A stretch of DNA of 64,000 nt from Pontibacter mangrovi (GCF_006385705.1 NZ_VFRQ01000004.1:124001-188000); one strand, 5' to 3'. Counted from the stretch's first letter, positions 49,641 through 58,602 are shown. The notes: generated by a model from the letters alone, not told the origin. Translations and numbers: made by a program.

Positions 49641-49901
49641 ATGAGTGCCAAAGAATTTAACGAGTTGCCGCCGCACCTGCAGGCAACGCTGGCCCTGGAG
49701 CAAGGGCACTACCTGTACCACCGCATCAAGGGCTGGTGCAAAATCGACCTGTACTGGCTTCACGATTTTTATGTGGAGATCTGGTTTTTGTATGACCTGA
49801 AAAGCATTGGCCTGGTACGCGCACTCACCACAAGCAGGCAACTGGAGCCCTACCTGGAAACAATCAAACTAAAGCTAAAGCCGCAAAGAAAGGACAAGTG
49901 A
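49641..49901 (+). CDS. Small protein of unknown function
   Basis: The 86-residue protein begins MSAKEFNELPPHLQATLALE and contains the aromatic stretch DLYWLHDFYVEIWFLYDLK and a basic C-terminus (LKLKPQRKDK). It may be a small cytosolic helical protein. I do not recognise a family; codon usage and position between a terminator and pepE support a real gene. Confidence 0.65.
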   Translation: MSAKEFNELPPHLQATLALEQGHYLYHRIKGWCKIDLYWLHDFYVEIWFLYDLKSIGLVRALTTSRQLEPYLETIKLKLKPQRKDK

Positions 49902-50019
49902 AGTTGGACGTTTGAGGTTGAGCGGTCTTTGTAGTGAGCGTGATGAGGGGAGGCGATAACTGGCAGCGGCACGTAGGTTCTGCTACTGCAGGCATGCTTT
50001 ACCTCCTCTTCAAATTTCC

Positions 50020-50027
50020 TATCTTTG
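50020..50027 (+). promoter_or_regulatory. Predicted -7 element TATCTTTG for pepE
   Basis: A perfect TAnnTTTG element ends three bases before the pepE ATG at 50031. Transcription would start at or beside the start codon, giving a leaderless mRNA. It also rules out the earlier TTG start at 50025. Confidence 0.65.
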
Positions 50028-50030
50028 GGG

Positions 50031-50750
50031 ATGAGCAGAAACCTACTTTTAATAAGCACCTCTACCACGCACGGCACGGGCTACCTGGAGCACGCTGAGG
50101 CGGAGATAAAGAAACTTCTGGAAGGCAAAAAAAGCATCCTGTTTATACCCTATGCCCGCCCGGGAGGCATCTCGCACAACGACTATACCGCAAAGGCGCG
50201 CAAGGCCTTTGCCCAATGGGGCATCAGCCTGACCGGCGTGCAGGAATATGACGATGCGGTAAAAGCCGTGAGAGAGGCGGAGGCCGTGTTTATTGGCGGG
50301 GGCAATACCTTTGTGCTGCTGCGGCAGCTGTACCAGAACAAGCTGGTGGAGCCGCTACGGGAGCGTGTGAGGCAGGGTATGCCTTACATGGGCACAAGCG
50401 CCGGCACCAACGTGGCTGGCAAAACCATCGGCACTACCAACGACATGCCCATTGTGCATGTAAAAACCTTTGATGCGCTGCAACTGGTGCCATTCAATAT
50501 CAACCCGCATTTCCTGGACCCAGACCCGAGCTCTACGCACATGGGCGAGACCCGCGACACTCGCATTGCAGAGTTTCATCATCATAACCGCCAGCCGGTG
50601 GTGGGGCTGCGCGAAGGCAGCATGCTGCGCGTGCAGGGCGACAAAATACAGCTGCTCGGGCCCCACCCGGCGCGTGTTTTTCTGCAGACCGGCAAGCCAA
50701 TGGAGTTCAAGGCTTCAGAGGACCTTAATTTCCTGATGGAGGCTTATTAA
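50031..50750 (+). CDS. pepE: Dipeptidase E (alpha-aspartyl dipeptidase)
   Basis: PepE cleaves N-terminal Asp-X dipeptides using a Ser-His-Glu/Asp catalytic triad of the S51 family. The protein of about 239 residues carries FIPYARPGG, FIGGGNTFVLL, the nucleophile segment MGTSAGTNVAG, TTNDMPIV, and NINPHFLDPD with the catalytic His, closely following the E. coli order. Start ATG at 50031 is set by the promoter element. It is followed by repeat-rich sequence and a terminator that serves the convergent gene. Confidence 0.95.
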   Translation: MSRNLLLISTSTTHGTGYLEHAEAEIKKLLEGKKSILFIPYARPGGISHNDYTAKARKAFAQWGISLTGVQEYDDAVKAVREAEAVFIGGGNTFVLLRQLYQNKLVEPLRERVRQGMPYMGTSAGTNVAGKTIGTTNDMPIVHVKTFDALQLVPFNINPHFLDPDPSSTHMGETRDTRIAEFHHHNRQPVVGLREGSMLRVQGDKIQLLGPHPARVFLQTGKPMEFKASEDLNFLMEAY

Positions 50751-50900
50751 GGCAGAAGTATAACCTGTAGCCAAAAACGACCCCTGCCCCACCAAGGAGG
50801 GGGATTTTTACCTCCCCTGGCCCCTCCTAAAAACAGGAGGGGTACTTTTCGTGCAGGATTGTTCCATTTCAAGGGAGAAAGGGATGACAATTCTTCCCAC

Positions 50901-50930
50901 ATTCCCCTCCTCGGAGGGGTTAGGGGTGGG
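50901..50930 (-). repeat. 30-bp palindromic GC-rich intergenic repeat, copy 3 (inverted)
   Basis: The reverse complement matches 21293-21322 at 29 of 30 positions (one T to G change in the palindrome centre). Around it (50780-50850) are other short CCCC/GGGG arms (for example CCTCCCCTGGCCCCTCC), apparently degenerate copies. The gap 50751-51048 shows no gene. Confidence 0.85.
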
Positions 50931-50988
50931 GTCACACCTGCACTGCATTAGTAAATCGAACTTAGGTTACTTACTACGCCATAAAAAC

Positions 50989-51020
50989 AAGAGGGCACCC
51001 CATTGCGGTGGTGCCCTCTT
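50989..51020 (-). terminator. Terminator downstream of the ECF sigma operon
   Basis: AAGAGGGCACC (50989-50999) pairs with GGTGCCCTCTT (51010-51020). On the minus strand it is followed by TTGTTTTTA. It lies 28 bp after the stop codon of the last gene of the minus-strand sigma operon. Confidence 0.87.
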
Positions 51021-51048
51021 TACTCTCAACTTTAGCCAATTTTAAGTC

Positions 51049-51501
51049 TTAGTTACTCGCGTGCTTGTCGTCCAGGCGCTTGAGTAGCATTTTTGTGAAG
51101 TCGCGCTCGCCGCGGTAAAGCTTGATGAGCTGCTTGTTGGTGATGATTCTCAGGTATTTGCCGGCATACTCCTTTTCCAGCTCCAGCTCTTTCTCCTTCG
51201 TCACAAACATGTTATCGATCCGTGTTTTGGCTTCCTGCTCGCTCAGGGCTTCCACGTCTTCGCGGTAGCCGCTGCGGTAGCCTTTTATCAGGGCGCGGCG
51301 CTTTGCCTCATACTCGTTGTATAGCGGCCAAAACTTCTGCGACTGCTCTGCTGTAAGGCCCATCTTATCGGTCAGGAAGGCTGTTTTGGCGGCCTCCACG
51401 TTTTCACGACGTTCCTCGGAGCGCCTGTCCTGGGCCATGGCTGCTGAACTGCACAGGGCAAAAGCGCAGCATAAAATCAAAAATGAAAAATATCGTTTCA
51501 T
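51049..51501 (-). CDS. Periplasmic helical protein, Spy/CpxP-like in character
   Basis: The 150-residue protein has a signal peptide (MKRYFSFLILCCAFALC, cleavage near AMAQ). Its charged helical body includes DKMGLTAEQSQKFWPLYNEYEAKR and FVTKEKELELEKEYAGKYL. The LTAEQ...FWPLYNEYE pattern resembles LTxxQ repeats of Spy/CpxP-type periplasmic chaperones, suggesting an envelope-stress output. The ORF is open 11 codons further; the ATG at 51501 gives the signal peptide. It lies 7 bp after the membrane protein gene of the sigma operon. Confidence 0.8.
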   Translation of the reverse strand: MKRYFSFLILCCAFALCSSAAMAQDRRSEERRENVEAAKTAFLTDKMGLTAEQSQKFWPLYNEYEAKRRALIKGYRSGYREDVEALSEQEAKTRIDNMFVTKEKELELEKEYAGKYLRIITNKQLIKLYRGERDFTKMLLKRLDDKHASN

Positions 51502-51508
51502 GGGTGAA

Positions 51509-51931
51509 TTAGTATTCCATATGGTTAAGGTCATAGTACTCCAGCTCTTCCTCTGCCGCCTTTGGGCTTACATTCAGCATCTCTGAGGGCAGCTCCTGCT
51601 CCTGCAGGTTGTGCAGCTCTGCAAAGTCGGCTGTTTCCAGGGTGGCGTAGGTGCTAAGGTAATCTACAATGGCGGTGTCGGGTACCCCGGCCAGGTTGAT
51701 AATAGGCTTATCGGGGACGCTGTAAAAGAAGGCAGCCACAAACACCAGCAGCAGCACCAGCGGCGCTACGGCCAGGCGCAGCGGGCGCCACAGGCTTTCC
51801 AGCCAAAACGCCTGTTCCTGCGCGCTTTCGGTGCGCTCCATCACGCGGGCCGGAAGCCGGTCAAAGTAACCGTCCGGCACCTGGTAAGGGTTGCGCTTGG
51901 GTATGTCGCTCAGTTTTAATTCGTTTTTCAT
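51509..51931 (-). CDS. Single-pass membrane protein, probable anti-sigma factor
   Basis: The 140-residue protein has a short cytosolic N-terminus (NPYQVPDGYFDRLPARVMER), one transmembrane helix near 52-72 (LAVAPLVLLLVFVAAFFY) and an acidic periplasmic tail. The gene is 43 bp downstream of the ECF sigma gene and 7 bp upstream of a Spy-like gene. The NPYxVPDGYFDxLP motif is typical of membrane proteins coded behind ECF sigma genes in Bacteroidota. Anti-sigma function is inferred from position. Confidence 0.75.
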   Translation of the reverse strand: MKNELKLSDIPKRNPYQVPDGYFDRLPARVMERTESAQEQAFWLESLWRPLRLAVAPLVLLLVFVAAFFYSVPDKPIINLAGVPDTAIVDYLSTYATLETADFAELHNLQEQELPSEMLNVSPKAAEEELEYYDLNHMEY

Positions 51932-51974
51932 TCCAGTTAACTCTGCTTATTAGAGCACGCTCATACTTTATAGT

Positions 51975-52586
51975 TTAATCTCTTTTCAGAAATTCTTCAA
52001 TTTTTTTTACGGCGATGTGGTACGAGGCCTTCAGGGCGCCAACGGAGGTGCCCAGTATCTCCGACATCTCCTCATACTTCAGGTCCTCGAAATACTTCAT
52101 GTTAAACACCAGCCGCTGTTTATCCGGCAGCTGCAAGATGGCTTTCTGCAACTTCAGCTGCACCTCGTCGCCGGCCAGGTCGGGCGAGGCTTCCACTTTC
52201 TCGGTCAGCTCGGCGGTAATGTCGTGGAGGGGCAGGAAGAACTTTCTTTTTTTGCTGGACAGAAAAGAGAGGCACTCGTTGGTGGCAATACGGTAGATCC
52301 AGGTATAAAGCTGGGCATCCTGCCGGAAATTCTCCAGGTTTTTCCATACTTTCAGAAACACGTCCTGCGTCAGGTCGTCGGCATCGTCGTGGTCTATCAC
52401 CATCTTGCGGATGTGCCAGTATACTTTTTCCTGGTACTTGCGCACAAGCTGGTTAAAGGCCATGTTGCGGCTCTCTGGCTGGGCAAACTTCTCAAGTAGG
52501 TCTTTGTCTTCCAACGGAACGTCCGAGTAATCTGAATTGGCGGGCTCAGCGGCAGGTTTGCCACCGAGGTAACAGCAAGTATACAA
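51975..52586 (-). CDS. ECF RNA polymerase sigma factor
   Basis: The product has sigma region 2 (AFNQLVRKYQEKVYWHIRKM, DDADDLTQDVFLKVWKNL, YTWIYRIATNECLSFL) and region 4 (LPDKQRLVFNMKYFEDLKY, EEMSEILGTSVGALKASYH), the standard ECF layout. The longest frame starts at TTG (52586), directly behind the U-tract of the hairpin at 52592-52621. A second TTG at 52514 would start at LEDKDLLEKF, and the first ATG (M42) would cut into region 2. The start is therefore uncertain. It heads the three-gene stress module with the membrane protein and the Spy-like gene. Confidence 0.92.
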   Translation of the reverse strand: MYTCCYLGGKPAAEPANSDYSDVPLEDKDLLEKFAQPESRNMAFNQLVRKYQEKVYWHIRKMVIDHDDADDLTQDVFLKVWKNLENFRQDAQLYTWIYRIATNECLSFLSSKKRKFFLPLHDITAELTEKVEASPDLAGDEVQLKLQKAILQLPDKQRLVFNMKYFEDLKYEEMSEILGTSVGALKASYHIAVKKIEEFLKRD

Positions 52587-52591
52587 AAAAA

Positions 52592-52621
52592 TAGAGGGAG
52601 ATACCGCGGTACCTCCCTCTA
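52592..52621 (-). terminator. Terminator after split transketolase operon, adjacent to the sigma gene start
   Basis: TAGAGGGAG (52592-52600) pairs with CTCCCTCTA (52613-52621) around TACCGCGGTA, itself self-complementary. On the minus strand it is followed by TTTTTTT. It lies 25 bp past the transketolase C-terminal subunit gene and 6 bp before the longest possible sigma gene start. Confidence 0.85.
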
Positions 52622-52645
52622 AAAAATGTAAGTGGCAAAAAATGC

Positions 52646-53599
52646 TTATTTGCGGCTGATGGCGTGCTCGGCGGCGGCCACAATGTTATTTTCTGTCAGG
52701 CCATACTTCTCCATCAGCTCGTCCGGCGTGCCAGACTCCCCAAAGCTGTCGTTTACGGCCACATACTCCTGCGGGGCAGGCTTGGCCGTGGCCAGGGCCT
52801 GGGCCACGCTGTCGCCGAGGCCTCCGATGCGGTTGTGCTCCTCTGCCGTTACCATGCAGCCTGTTTTGGCTACCGACTTCAGCACCGCCTCTGCGTCCAG
52901 CGGCTTAATAGTATGGATGTTGATGATCTCAGCGGAGATGCCCTTTTCCTCCAGAATTTTGCCGGCAAGTATGGCTTTCCACACCAGGTGGCCGGTGGCG
53001 ATGATCGTTACGTCGGTTCCCTCGTTCAGCATCACTGCTTTGCCGATTTCAAACTTCTGGTCGGCTGGCGTAAACACCGGCACCGACGGGCGTCCGAAGC
53101 GCAGGTATACCGGGCCTTCGTGCTCGGCTATGGCAATGGTGGCCGCTTTTGTCTGGTTGTAGTCGCAGGGGTTGATCACAGTCATGCCTGGCAGCATCTT
53201 CATCATCCCGATGTCCTCCAGGATCTGGTGCGTGGCACCGTCCTCACCCAGCGTAAGGCCGGCGTGCGAGGCGCATATCTTCACGTTTTTGCCAGAGTAA
53301 GCCACAGACTGACGGATCTGGTCGTACACGCGGCCGGTGGAGAAGTTAGCGAACGTGCCAGTGTAGGGAATTTTGCCCCCGACGGTCATGCCGGCGGCCA
53401 GGCCGATCATGTTCGCCTCGGCAATGCCCACCTGGAAGAAACGCTCCGGAAACTCTTTCTGGAAAGCGCCCATCTTTAGCGAGCCGGTCAGGTCGGCGCA
53501 CAGGCCTACCACGTTCGGGTTCTGGCGGCCTACTTCCAGCAGACCGTCGCCGAAGCCGGAACGGGTGTCTTTTTTCTCTGTATAGGTATACTCTTTCAT
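52646..53599 (-). CDS. Transketolase, C-terminal subunit
   Basis: The 317-residue protein carries the pyrimidine-binding and C-terminal domains of transketolase: [19 protein letters not shown] with the catalytic Glu, [23 protein letters not shown] and the C-terminal [13 protein letters not shown]. It needs the N-terminal subunit (55085-55942) for thiamine diphosphate binding. ATG at 53599 ([11 protein letters not shown]) is chosen; the frame is open 14 codons further upstream. Between the two subunit genes lies an unrelated vWA gene, which is unusual. Confidence 0.93.
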   Translation of the reverse strand: MKEYTYTEKKDTRSGFGDGLLEVGRQNPNVVGLCADLTGSLKMGAFQKEFPERFFQVGIAEANMIGLAAGMTVGGKIPYTGTFANFSTGRVYDQIRQSVAYSGKNVKICASHAGLTLGEDGATHQILEDIGMMKMLPGMTVINPCDYNQTKAATIAIAEHEGPVYLRFGRPSVPVFTPADQKFEIGKAVMLNEGTDVTIIATGHLVWKAILAGKILEEKGISAEIINIHTIKPLDAEAVLKSVAKTGCMVTAEEHNRIGGLGDSVAQALATAKPAPQEYVAVNDSFGESGTPDELMEKYGLTENNIVAAAEHAISRK

Positions 53600-53670
53600 T
53601 TGTGTTGTTTTTTCTTGAAGCTTAAAAGGCGCCTGCCGCAAGCTTTATACTTGTGCGGGCCGGCTGCCCA

Positions 53671-55062
53671 TTATCTGTTAAAAATTCTTACGGTTGTTGT
53701 AGCCCCGGACCGGATGGTAAAATCCTGCACAAAGGTAAACTTGCTCGACTGCGCCGTTTGCATTCTGTACACTAACTTATACTTGCCGGGCTGCAGGGCA
53801 ATGGTCACCTTACTGTTGTCCTCGGGCAGGTTGCACATCCAGCGCTGGGCGCCGCTCTCATGCAGCTCATACACGCTGCCGTAGCCCTGCACCTGCGATG
53901 GGATGGCCAGCTGACCCGGAGGCGGAATCGTAATGGTATTGGTTTCCCCTGATTTTATCTCCACGTTGCGCATGATGATGCGCGGCATCGTAAGGATTTC
54001 CAGGTCATACTTGCCCGCCAGGTACTTGTGCCTGTTCCCGAAGGTTTGCACGTTCAGGGTTTTGTCGGAGCCTGCCTGCCGCACAATGGTGTTCAGAATG
54101 CGGTATGGCGAAGGCCCGTCCTGGCGCAGGTATAGCTGGCCTTGCGGCGCCTTTACCCGCACCACATTGTGCTTGCCGGGCTTTATCGTCAGGTTGCGCT
54201 CCAGCACCGGTGGCACTGTGTTTACCAGCAGATGGTAAGGCACCAGGGCATCAATGTCCAGTAAATCGGTTTTGCCTTTGCCGTCCAGGTAATGCACGTA
54301 GTCATACTCTGCCTCCCCGGTGAGGGCGTTTACAAATGTCATATTCACGCCGGTCTCGCGGGGCCGGTCCTGCGCATCCAGCAGCTCCACGCTCACGGTG
54401 GTCTCGCTCAGCGTCTGCGTCACGATCTCGGTCAGCACCTTCTCGAAGGTCTTGATATCGGCGGCGTTAAAGTACTGCCCAATGCAATCCAACTGGTTCT
54501 CGTGCTCCCGCTCTATGCCAATGCCAATCACAAAAGGTCGAAGGAAAATGCGCTTCTTCTGCAGGGCCTCGGAAGTGGCGCAAGGGTCACCTCCGCAAGA
54601 CTCCAGCCCATCGGTAATCAGAATAACCACGTTTCGTGACTTCTCTTCGGGAAAATCGCCGGCCGCCTGCTGCAGCGAGTACGTGATGGGGGTGTTGCCC
54701 CGGGGCACAATGGCATCCAGCTTACTTTTGATCGCCTGTGCGTTGTTCTTCCCAAAAGGCACCTCCAGCTTGGTGTCCTGGCAGTCGTTGCGCTCCCGCC
54801 CAAACTGGTGGCCATAGGCGCGCAGCGCCACCTCCACGTTGTCGTAACGGTCCAGCGAGTCTACCAGGTGGCTCAGCAGGTTTTTGGCAACGGCCATGCG
54901 GTCGCTGTCTTCCCACTTGGCCATCATGCTTCCGGAGGCATCCAGCAGAAAGAGGATGCGCGTTTTAGGCTTCGGCTTTGCTTCCTGGGCAAAAGCAGCG
55001 CCTGTTGCCAAACACATCAGCAACATAAAAAGGGCGGCTATACTTTTGCTCCAGCTTACCAT
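53671..55062 (-). CDS. Secreted von Willebrand factor type A domain protein
   Basis: The 463-residue protein has a signal peptide (cleaved near AFAQ), then a vWA domain with an intact MIDAS motif (FLLDASGSMMAKW near 35-47, plus LITDGLESCGGD near 150). The C-terminal half (about 215-463) is beta-rich, with repeats ending in an expected surface/adhesion-type module (ATTTVRIFNR at the C-terminus). vWA domains bind ligands through a metal ion, usually in adhesion or complex assembly. It sits between the two transketolase subunit genes on the same strand, 22 bp after the first, apparently by insertion. Confidence 0.9.
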   Translation of the reverse strand: MVSWSKSIAALFMLLMCLATGAAFAQEAKPKPKTRILFLLDASGSMMAKWEDSDRMAVAKNLLSHLVDSLDRYDNVEVALRAYGHQFGRERNDCQDTKLEVPFGKNNAQAIKSKLDAIVPRGNTPITYSLQQAAGDFPEEKSRNVVILITDGLESCGGDPCATSEALQKKRIFLRPFVIGIGIEREHENQLDCIGQYFNAADIKTFEKVLTEIVTQTLSETTVSVELLDAQDRPRETGVNMTFVNALTGEAEYDYVHYLDGKGKTDLLDIDALVPYHLLVNTVPPVLERNLTIKPGKHNVVRVKAPQGQLYLRQDGPSPYRILNTIVRQAGSDKTLNVQTFGNRHKYLAGKYDLEILTMPRIIMRNVEIKSGETNTITIPPPGQLAIPSQVQGYGSVYELHESGAQRWMCNLPEDNSKVTIALQPGKYKLVYRMQTAQSSKFTFVQDFTIRSGATTTVRIFNR

Positions 55063-55084
55063 GGGCTAAAACGAGTGTGGGTTG

Positions 55085-55942
55085 TTAATAGTCTGATGCA
55101 GAGTCTACGGCCAGCTGCTGCAGGGCAATCTCCAGCTGCTCGTCGTTAGGCGCTATGCCATGCCATTTGTGAGAACCCATCATAAAGTCAACGCCGAAGC
55201 CCATCTCCGTGTCCATCAGAATTAGAACAGGCTTGCCCTTGCCTGTAGCGGCTTTGGCATCGTCCAGGGCGGGCAGCAGCATCTCAAAGTTGTTTCCGTC
55301 GGCCTCCAGCACATGCCAGCCAAACGCTTCGAACTTGGCGCGCAGGTTGCCCAGGTCCATAACTTCTTCGGTAGAGCCGTCAATCTGCTGGCCGTTGCGG
55401 TCCACGGTGGCAATCAGGTTGTCTACTTTGTGGTGGGCGGCATACATGGCAGCTTCCCAAATCTGGCCTTCTTCCAACTCGCCGTCGCCCATCAGCACGT
55501 ATACCAGCTTGTTGTCTTTGTTCAGTTTTTTGGCTTGGGCGGCGCCCACTGCGGCCGACAGGCCCTGGCCCAAAGAGCCGGAGGCGATACGCACGCCCGG
55601 CAGTCCCTCGTGGGTGGTGGGGTGGCCCTGCAGCCTGGAGTCGAGCTTGCGGAACGTAGCCAGTTCTTTTACATCAAAGAAACCGGCACGGGCCAGCACG
55701 CTGTACCAAACAGGGGAGATGTGGCCGTTAGACAGGAAGAACAGGTCTTCGCCCTCGCCATCCATGGTAAAGTCGGTGCTGTAGTCCATCACCCGGAAGT
55801 ACAGCGATACAAAATAGTCTGTACAGCCAAGTGAGCCGCCCGGGTGGCCGGAGTTAACGGCATGCACCATACGCACAATGTCGCGGCGCACCTGAGCAGC
55901 TGTCTGCTTTAGCTCTTCAATGCTTAGGTTGTGTGGATTCAC
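55085..55942 (-). CDS. Transketolase, N-terminal subunit
   Basis: The 285-residue thiamine diphosphate-binding half of transketolase: VNSGHPGGSLGCTDYFVSLYF, GSLGQGLSAAVGAAQAKK, the GDGELEEGQIWEA diphosphate/metal motif and DRNGQQIDGSTEEVMDL. It pairs with the C-terminal subunit (52646-53599). A -7 element at 56076-56083 likely drives the operon, giving a leader of about 130 nt. The order is N-terminal subunit, vWA gene, C-terminal subunit. Confidence 0.94.
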   Translation of the reverse strand: MNPHNLSIEELKQTAAQVRRDIVRMVHAVNSGHPGGSLGCTDYFVSLYFRVMDYSTDFTMDGEGEDLFFLSNGHISPVWYSVLARAGFFDVKELATFRKLDSRLQGHPTTHEGLPGVRIASGSLGQGLSAAVGAAQAKKLNKDNKLVYVLMGDGELEEGQIWEAAMYAAHHKVDNLIATVDRNGQQIDGSTEEVMDLGNLRAKFEAFGWHVLEADGNNFEMLLPALDDAKAATGKGKPVLILMDTEMGFGVDFMMGSHKWHGIAPNDEQLEIALQQLAVDSASDY

Positions 55943-56075
55943 GATAATTTATTGTTGAAATGTTAAATGGTTAATTGCTGTGTTGCTGTGTAACTGGCCT
56001 GCGGGTTTATACTTTAAAGCTAAACCCGTGGCCGCGTAAGCTCATGCTTATCTGGGCAGAGCCTCTACGGGTGTT

Positions 56076-56083
56076 CAAATATA
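56076..56083 (-). promoter_or_regulatory. Predicted -7 element TATATTTG for the transketolase operon
   Basis: The minus strand reads TATATTTG, matching TAnnTTTG, just downstream of the bcp terminator. It is the only good match between bcp and the transketolase gene. Confidence 0.55.
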
Positions 56084-56089
56084 ACAAAA

Positions 56090-56122
56090 AAACGCAGCTG
56101 CCGAATCGGGGCAACTGCGTTT
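56090..56122 (-). terminator. Terminator after bcp
   Basis: AAACGCAGCTGCC (56090-56102) pairs with GGCAACTGCGTTT (56110-56122) with one mismatch. On the minus strand a TTTTTTGTTA tract follows. It lies 5 bp after the bcp stop codon. Confidence 0.83.
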
Positions 56123-56126
56123 GCTG

Positions 56127-56576
56127 TTACTTAAGTAGCTGGGCCGTATGGTCCTTGGTCTTTACTTTCGTGATGATGTCCTGTATGGTGCCGCTTTCGT
56201 CGATGACGAAGGTGTAGCGCATGGTGCCCATGTACTTGCGCCCATACATCGATTTCTCCTGCCACACGCCATACTGTTCCACGATCTTTTTATCGGTGTC
56301 GGCTAGCAGGGTGAAGGGCAGCTCATACTTGCTGATGAAGTTCTGGTGCGATTTCTCGCTGTCTATGCTCACGCCGATCACTTCGTAGCCTTCGCGCTGC
56401 AACTCGCTGTAGTTATCGCGCAGGTTGCAGGCCTGGGCAGTGCAGCCGGGGGTGCTGTCCTTCGGGTAGAAGTATAAGATCACTTTCTTGCCGCGGTAGT
56501 CGCTCAGCTTTACGGTGTTCCCGTTCTGGTCCTTGCCCTCAAATTCAGGCGCTTTGTCTCCGATGTTCAGTGTCAT
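56127..56576 (-). CDS. bcp: Thioredoxin-dependent thiol peroxidase (peroxiredoxin Q/BCP)
   Basis: The 149-residue peroxiredoxin reduces hydrogen and alkyl peroxides using thioredoxin. It has NGNTVKLSDYRGKKVILYFY, then PKDSTPGCTAQACNLRDN with the peroxidatic Cys (near 46) and the resolving Cys five residues later, as in the BCP subfamily. Length is typical. It is followed by its own terminator, so it is transcribed separately from transketolase. Confidence 0.95.
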   Translation of the reverse strand: MTLNIGDKAPEFEGKDQNGNTVKLSDYRGKKVILYFYPKDSTPGCTAQACNLRDNYSELQREGYEVIGVSIDSEKSHQNFISKYELPFTLLADTDKKIVEQYGVWQEKSMYGRKYMGTMRYTFVIDESGTIQDIITKVKTKDHTAQLLK

Positions 56577-56661
56577 AGTTTTGTTCTAAGTATCTGGTAG
56601 CACTAGCACGGTAAGCTCCGGCTTTCCGGCCGCGTTGCGTGCGTCCTGATACGGTATCACA

Positions 56662-58602
56662 TTATATCCTGGTGGTGTAGGTAGACTCGTTGCCGGCGTT
56701 GTCCTTTACCTTCAGGATTACTTCCCCGGACAAAGGTACACTTTTGTCTAACTTTTCAGACCAGATGGTAGCGGTTTTGTGCTCATACTTCATCAGGAGC
56801 CACTTGCCGTTTACCCAGGCGTTAAAGGAATTCAGGCCCGAGAGGTCGTCTGAGATCTTAAAGCGGATGCCGTTGCGGTTCTTGCTGATCAAGCGGATGT
56901 AAGGCGGCTTGGTATCTTGCAGCACCTTAAACTTGCCCATGTTCTTGGTGTAGAAGGTGATGGTGTTGCCTTCCCATTTGCCGCCGGCATAGCCACGGCC
57001 ACGGCCGGTGCCCAAAAAGTAGACAGCTGCCTTGCTCAGGTCCAGCCCAGTGGTGTCGGGGCGTATGGTTACCTTCATGGCCTTGTGCAGCGGGGTGAAA
57101 TAATCGCCTATGGTATACACGCCGTCTTCCAGGGCTGTCTGCAAGTATAACGTGTCGTAGAGCGAGTGCTCGTCGAAGCGCAGCTGCAGGTAATCGTTTT
57201 TATATGCTGTTGCCTGACCGGATGGCACCATCTGCTTTAGCCCGAAGTCTGTGCTCTCGCCGCAGAAGCGCATAGAGTCGGGGAGGCCGGCGCGCAGGTC
57301 GTACAGGCTCACAGAAACGGAGTTGTTTACATAGCTCGGCACTAGCATCAGCTCTTCCCCGCCTACAAACAGGTTGATGTTCTGCGGCGTGCGGCTGGTG
57401 TCGGCAGCACTTACCTTGAGCACATTGCCCAAAATCTCATACTTTATAGATGGCTTGGTAACGCTGGCAGACTTGGTTTGGGTAAAGGTTGGCTTCTGCC
57501 CCTTCACTACAAAGCTGAGGGTAGAGGCGTTGTCGTAGGAGTCGCGGGCCACCAGTTTCACCTGATACACCGAGTCCGGCTGCACGGTCAGGCGCCCGTC
57601 CTTTTCGTTGGCCTGGTACAGCGGCAAATCGTTGCCATGGTCTATAAAAGCCTTCTGGAAAGTGCGCCCCTGCCGCTTATACTGGTTATAGTTGATGTGC
57701 TGCGACACCTGCCGCGACAGCTCAAAAGGCACCTTGTCGATGTAGTGGTTATAGATCTGCTTGCCGTTTACGTACAGGGTTACCTCCTGGGTACCGTTTC
57801 TGTTTGTGGCCCCGTCCAGCCTGTCGATGGTTTGCAGCTCCAGCCCCACCAGGCCGTGGGCATACACGGTATCGGGCAGCGTATAATTAGTGCCCACCTG
57901 TTTGGTGCGCCACTCTGCCCGCTCAAACTCGTTGTTTATCCGGGCGTTTATGCCCAGCGGGGTCATGCCGATGCTGTAAATATCCGGCGGTGTGGTATCG
58001 ATCACCTCCTTGAAGGTATAACGCAGCGGGTTGTAGAGGCGGTCTTCCTTGTCCCGGATCTCAAAGTGCAGGTGCGGGCCGCCCGAGCCGCCGGTATTGC
58101 CCGACAGACCGATCACGTCGCCGCGCTTCACCGGAAACTGCCCCGGCTCCGGAAACAGCTCAATGTCGAAGCTCTGCTTTTCGTACTGCTGCTGCAGCAC
58201 GTAGTCTGCCAGCGGCTTGTAATACTCCAGCAGGTGCGCGTAAGTGGTTACCAGCCCGTTGGGGTGCGTCACGTAGATAATGTTGCCATACCCGTAAGTC
58301 GACTGCTTCACCCGCGACACGTAGCCGTCGGCGGCGGCGTGCACCTGCAGCCCCACCCGCTGGTCGGTTTTAATGTCGAGCCCGCCGTGGAAGTGGTTAG
58401 AGCGTATCTCGCCCATGGTGCCCGACAGGTAATTGCGCTCGCCCGGCTTTATCGGGAACAGGAAATAATCGGCAGGGGCGGGCATGGGCGGCTCTGCCGG
58501 CATCTGCGCCATGGCCCCAAACCCCGCAAACACAGCAAGTATGGCTGTGGCAAAACGCTTTTTACTTAACTTCAAAATCGAGGAGTTTCTTGTCTTCAAC
58601 AT
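56662..58602 (-). CDS. M23 family metallopeptidase (LytM type) with long C-terminal region
   Basis: A signal peptide (cleaved near GAMAQ) is followed by an M23 domain (about 45-200): SNHFHGGLDIKTD and GGPHLHFEIRDKED supply the zinc ligands, with both the HxxxD and HxH parts intact, so peptidoglycan endopeptidase activity is plausible. The long C-terminal region (about 210-646) is beta-rich with Ig-like repeats and ends in KVKDNAGNESTYTTRI. The ATG at 58602 overlaps the FAH-hydrolase gene by 41 bp; a TTG at 58575 gives a more typical signal peptide start (MKLSKKRFATAI). Likely secreted. Confidence 0.9.
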   Translation of the reverse strand: MLKTRNSSILKLSKKRFATAILAVFAGFGAMAQMPAEPPMPAPADYFLFPIKPGERNYLSGTMGEIRSNHFHGGLDIKTDQRVGLQVHAAADGYVSRVKQSTYGYGNIIYVTHPNGLVTTYAHLLEYYKPLADYVLQQQYEKQSFDIELFPEPGQFPVKRGDVIGLSGNTGGSGGPHLHFEIRDKEDRLYNPLRYTFKEVIDTTPPDIYSIGMTPLGINARINNEFERAEWRTKQVGTNYTLPDTVYAHGLVGLELQTIDRLDGATNRNGTQEVTLYVNGKQIYNHYIDKVPFELSRQVSQHINYNQYKRQGRTFQKAFIDHGNDLPLYQANEKDGRLTVQPDSVYQVKLVARDSYDNASTLSFVVKGQKPTFTQTKSASVTKPSIKYEILGNVLKVSAADTSRTPQNINLFVGGEELMLVPSYVNNSVSVSLYDLRAGLPDSMRFCGESTDFGLKQMVPSGQATAYKNDYLQLRFDEHSLYDTLYLQTALEDGVYTIGDYFTPLHKAMKVTIRPDTTGLDLSKAAVYFLGTGRGRGYAGGKWEGNTITFYTKNMGKFKVLQDTKPPYIRLISKNRNGIRFKISDDLSGLNSFNAWVNGKWLLMKYEHKTATIWSEKLDKSVPLSGEVILKVKDNAGNESTYTTRI

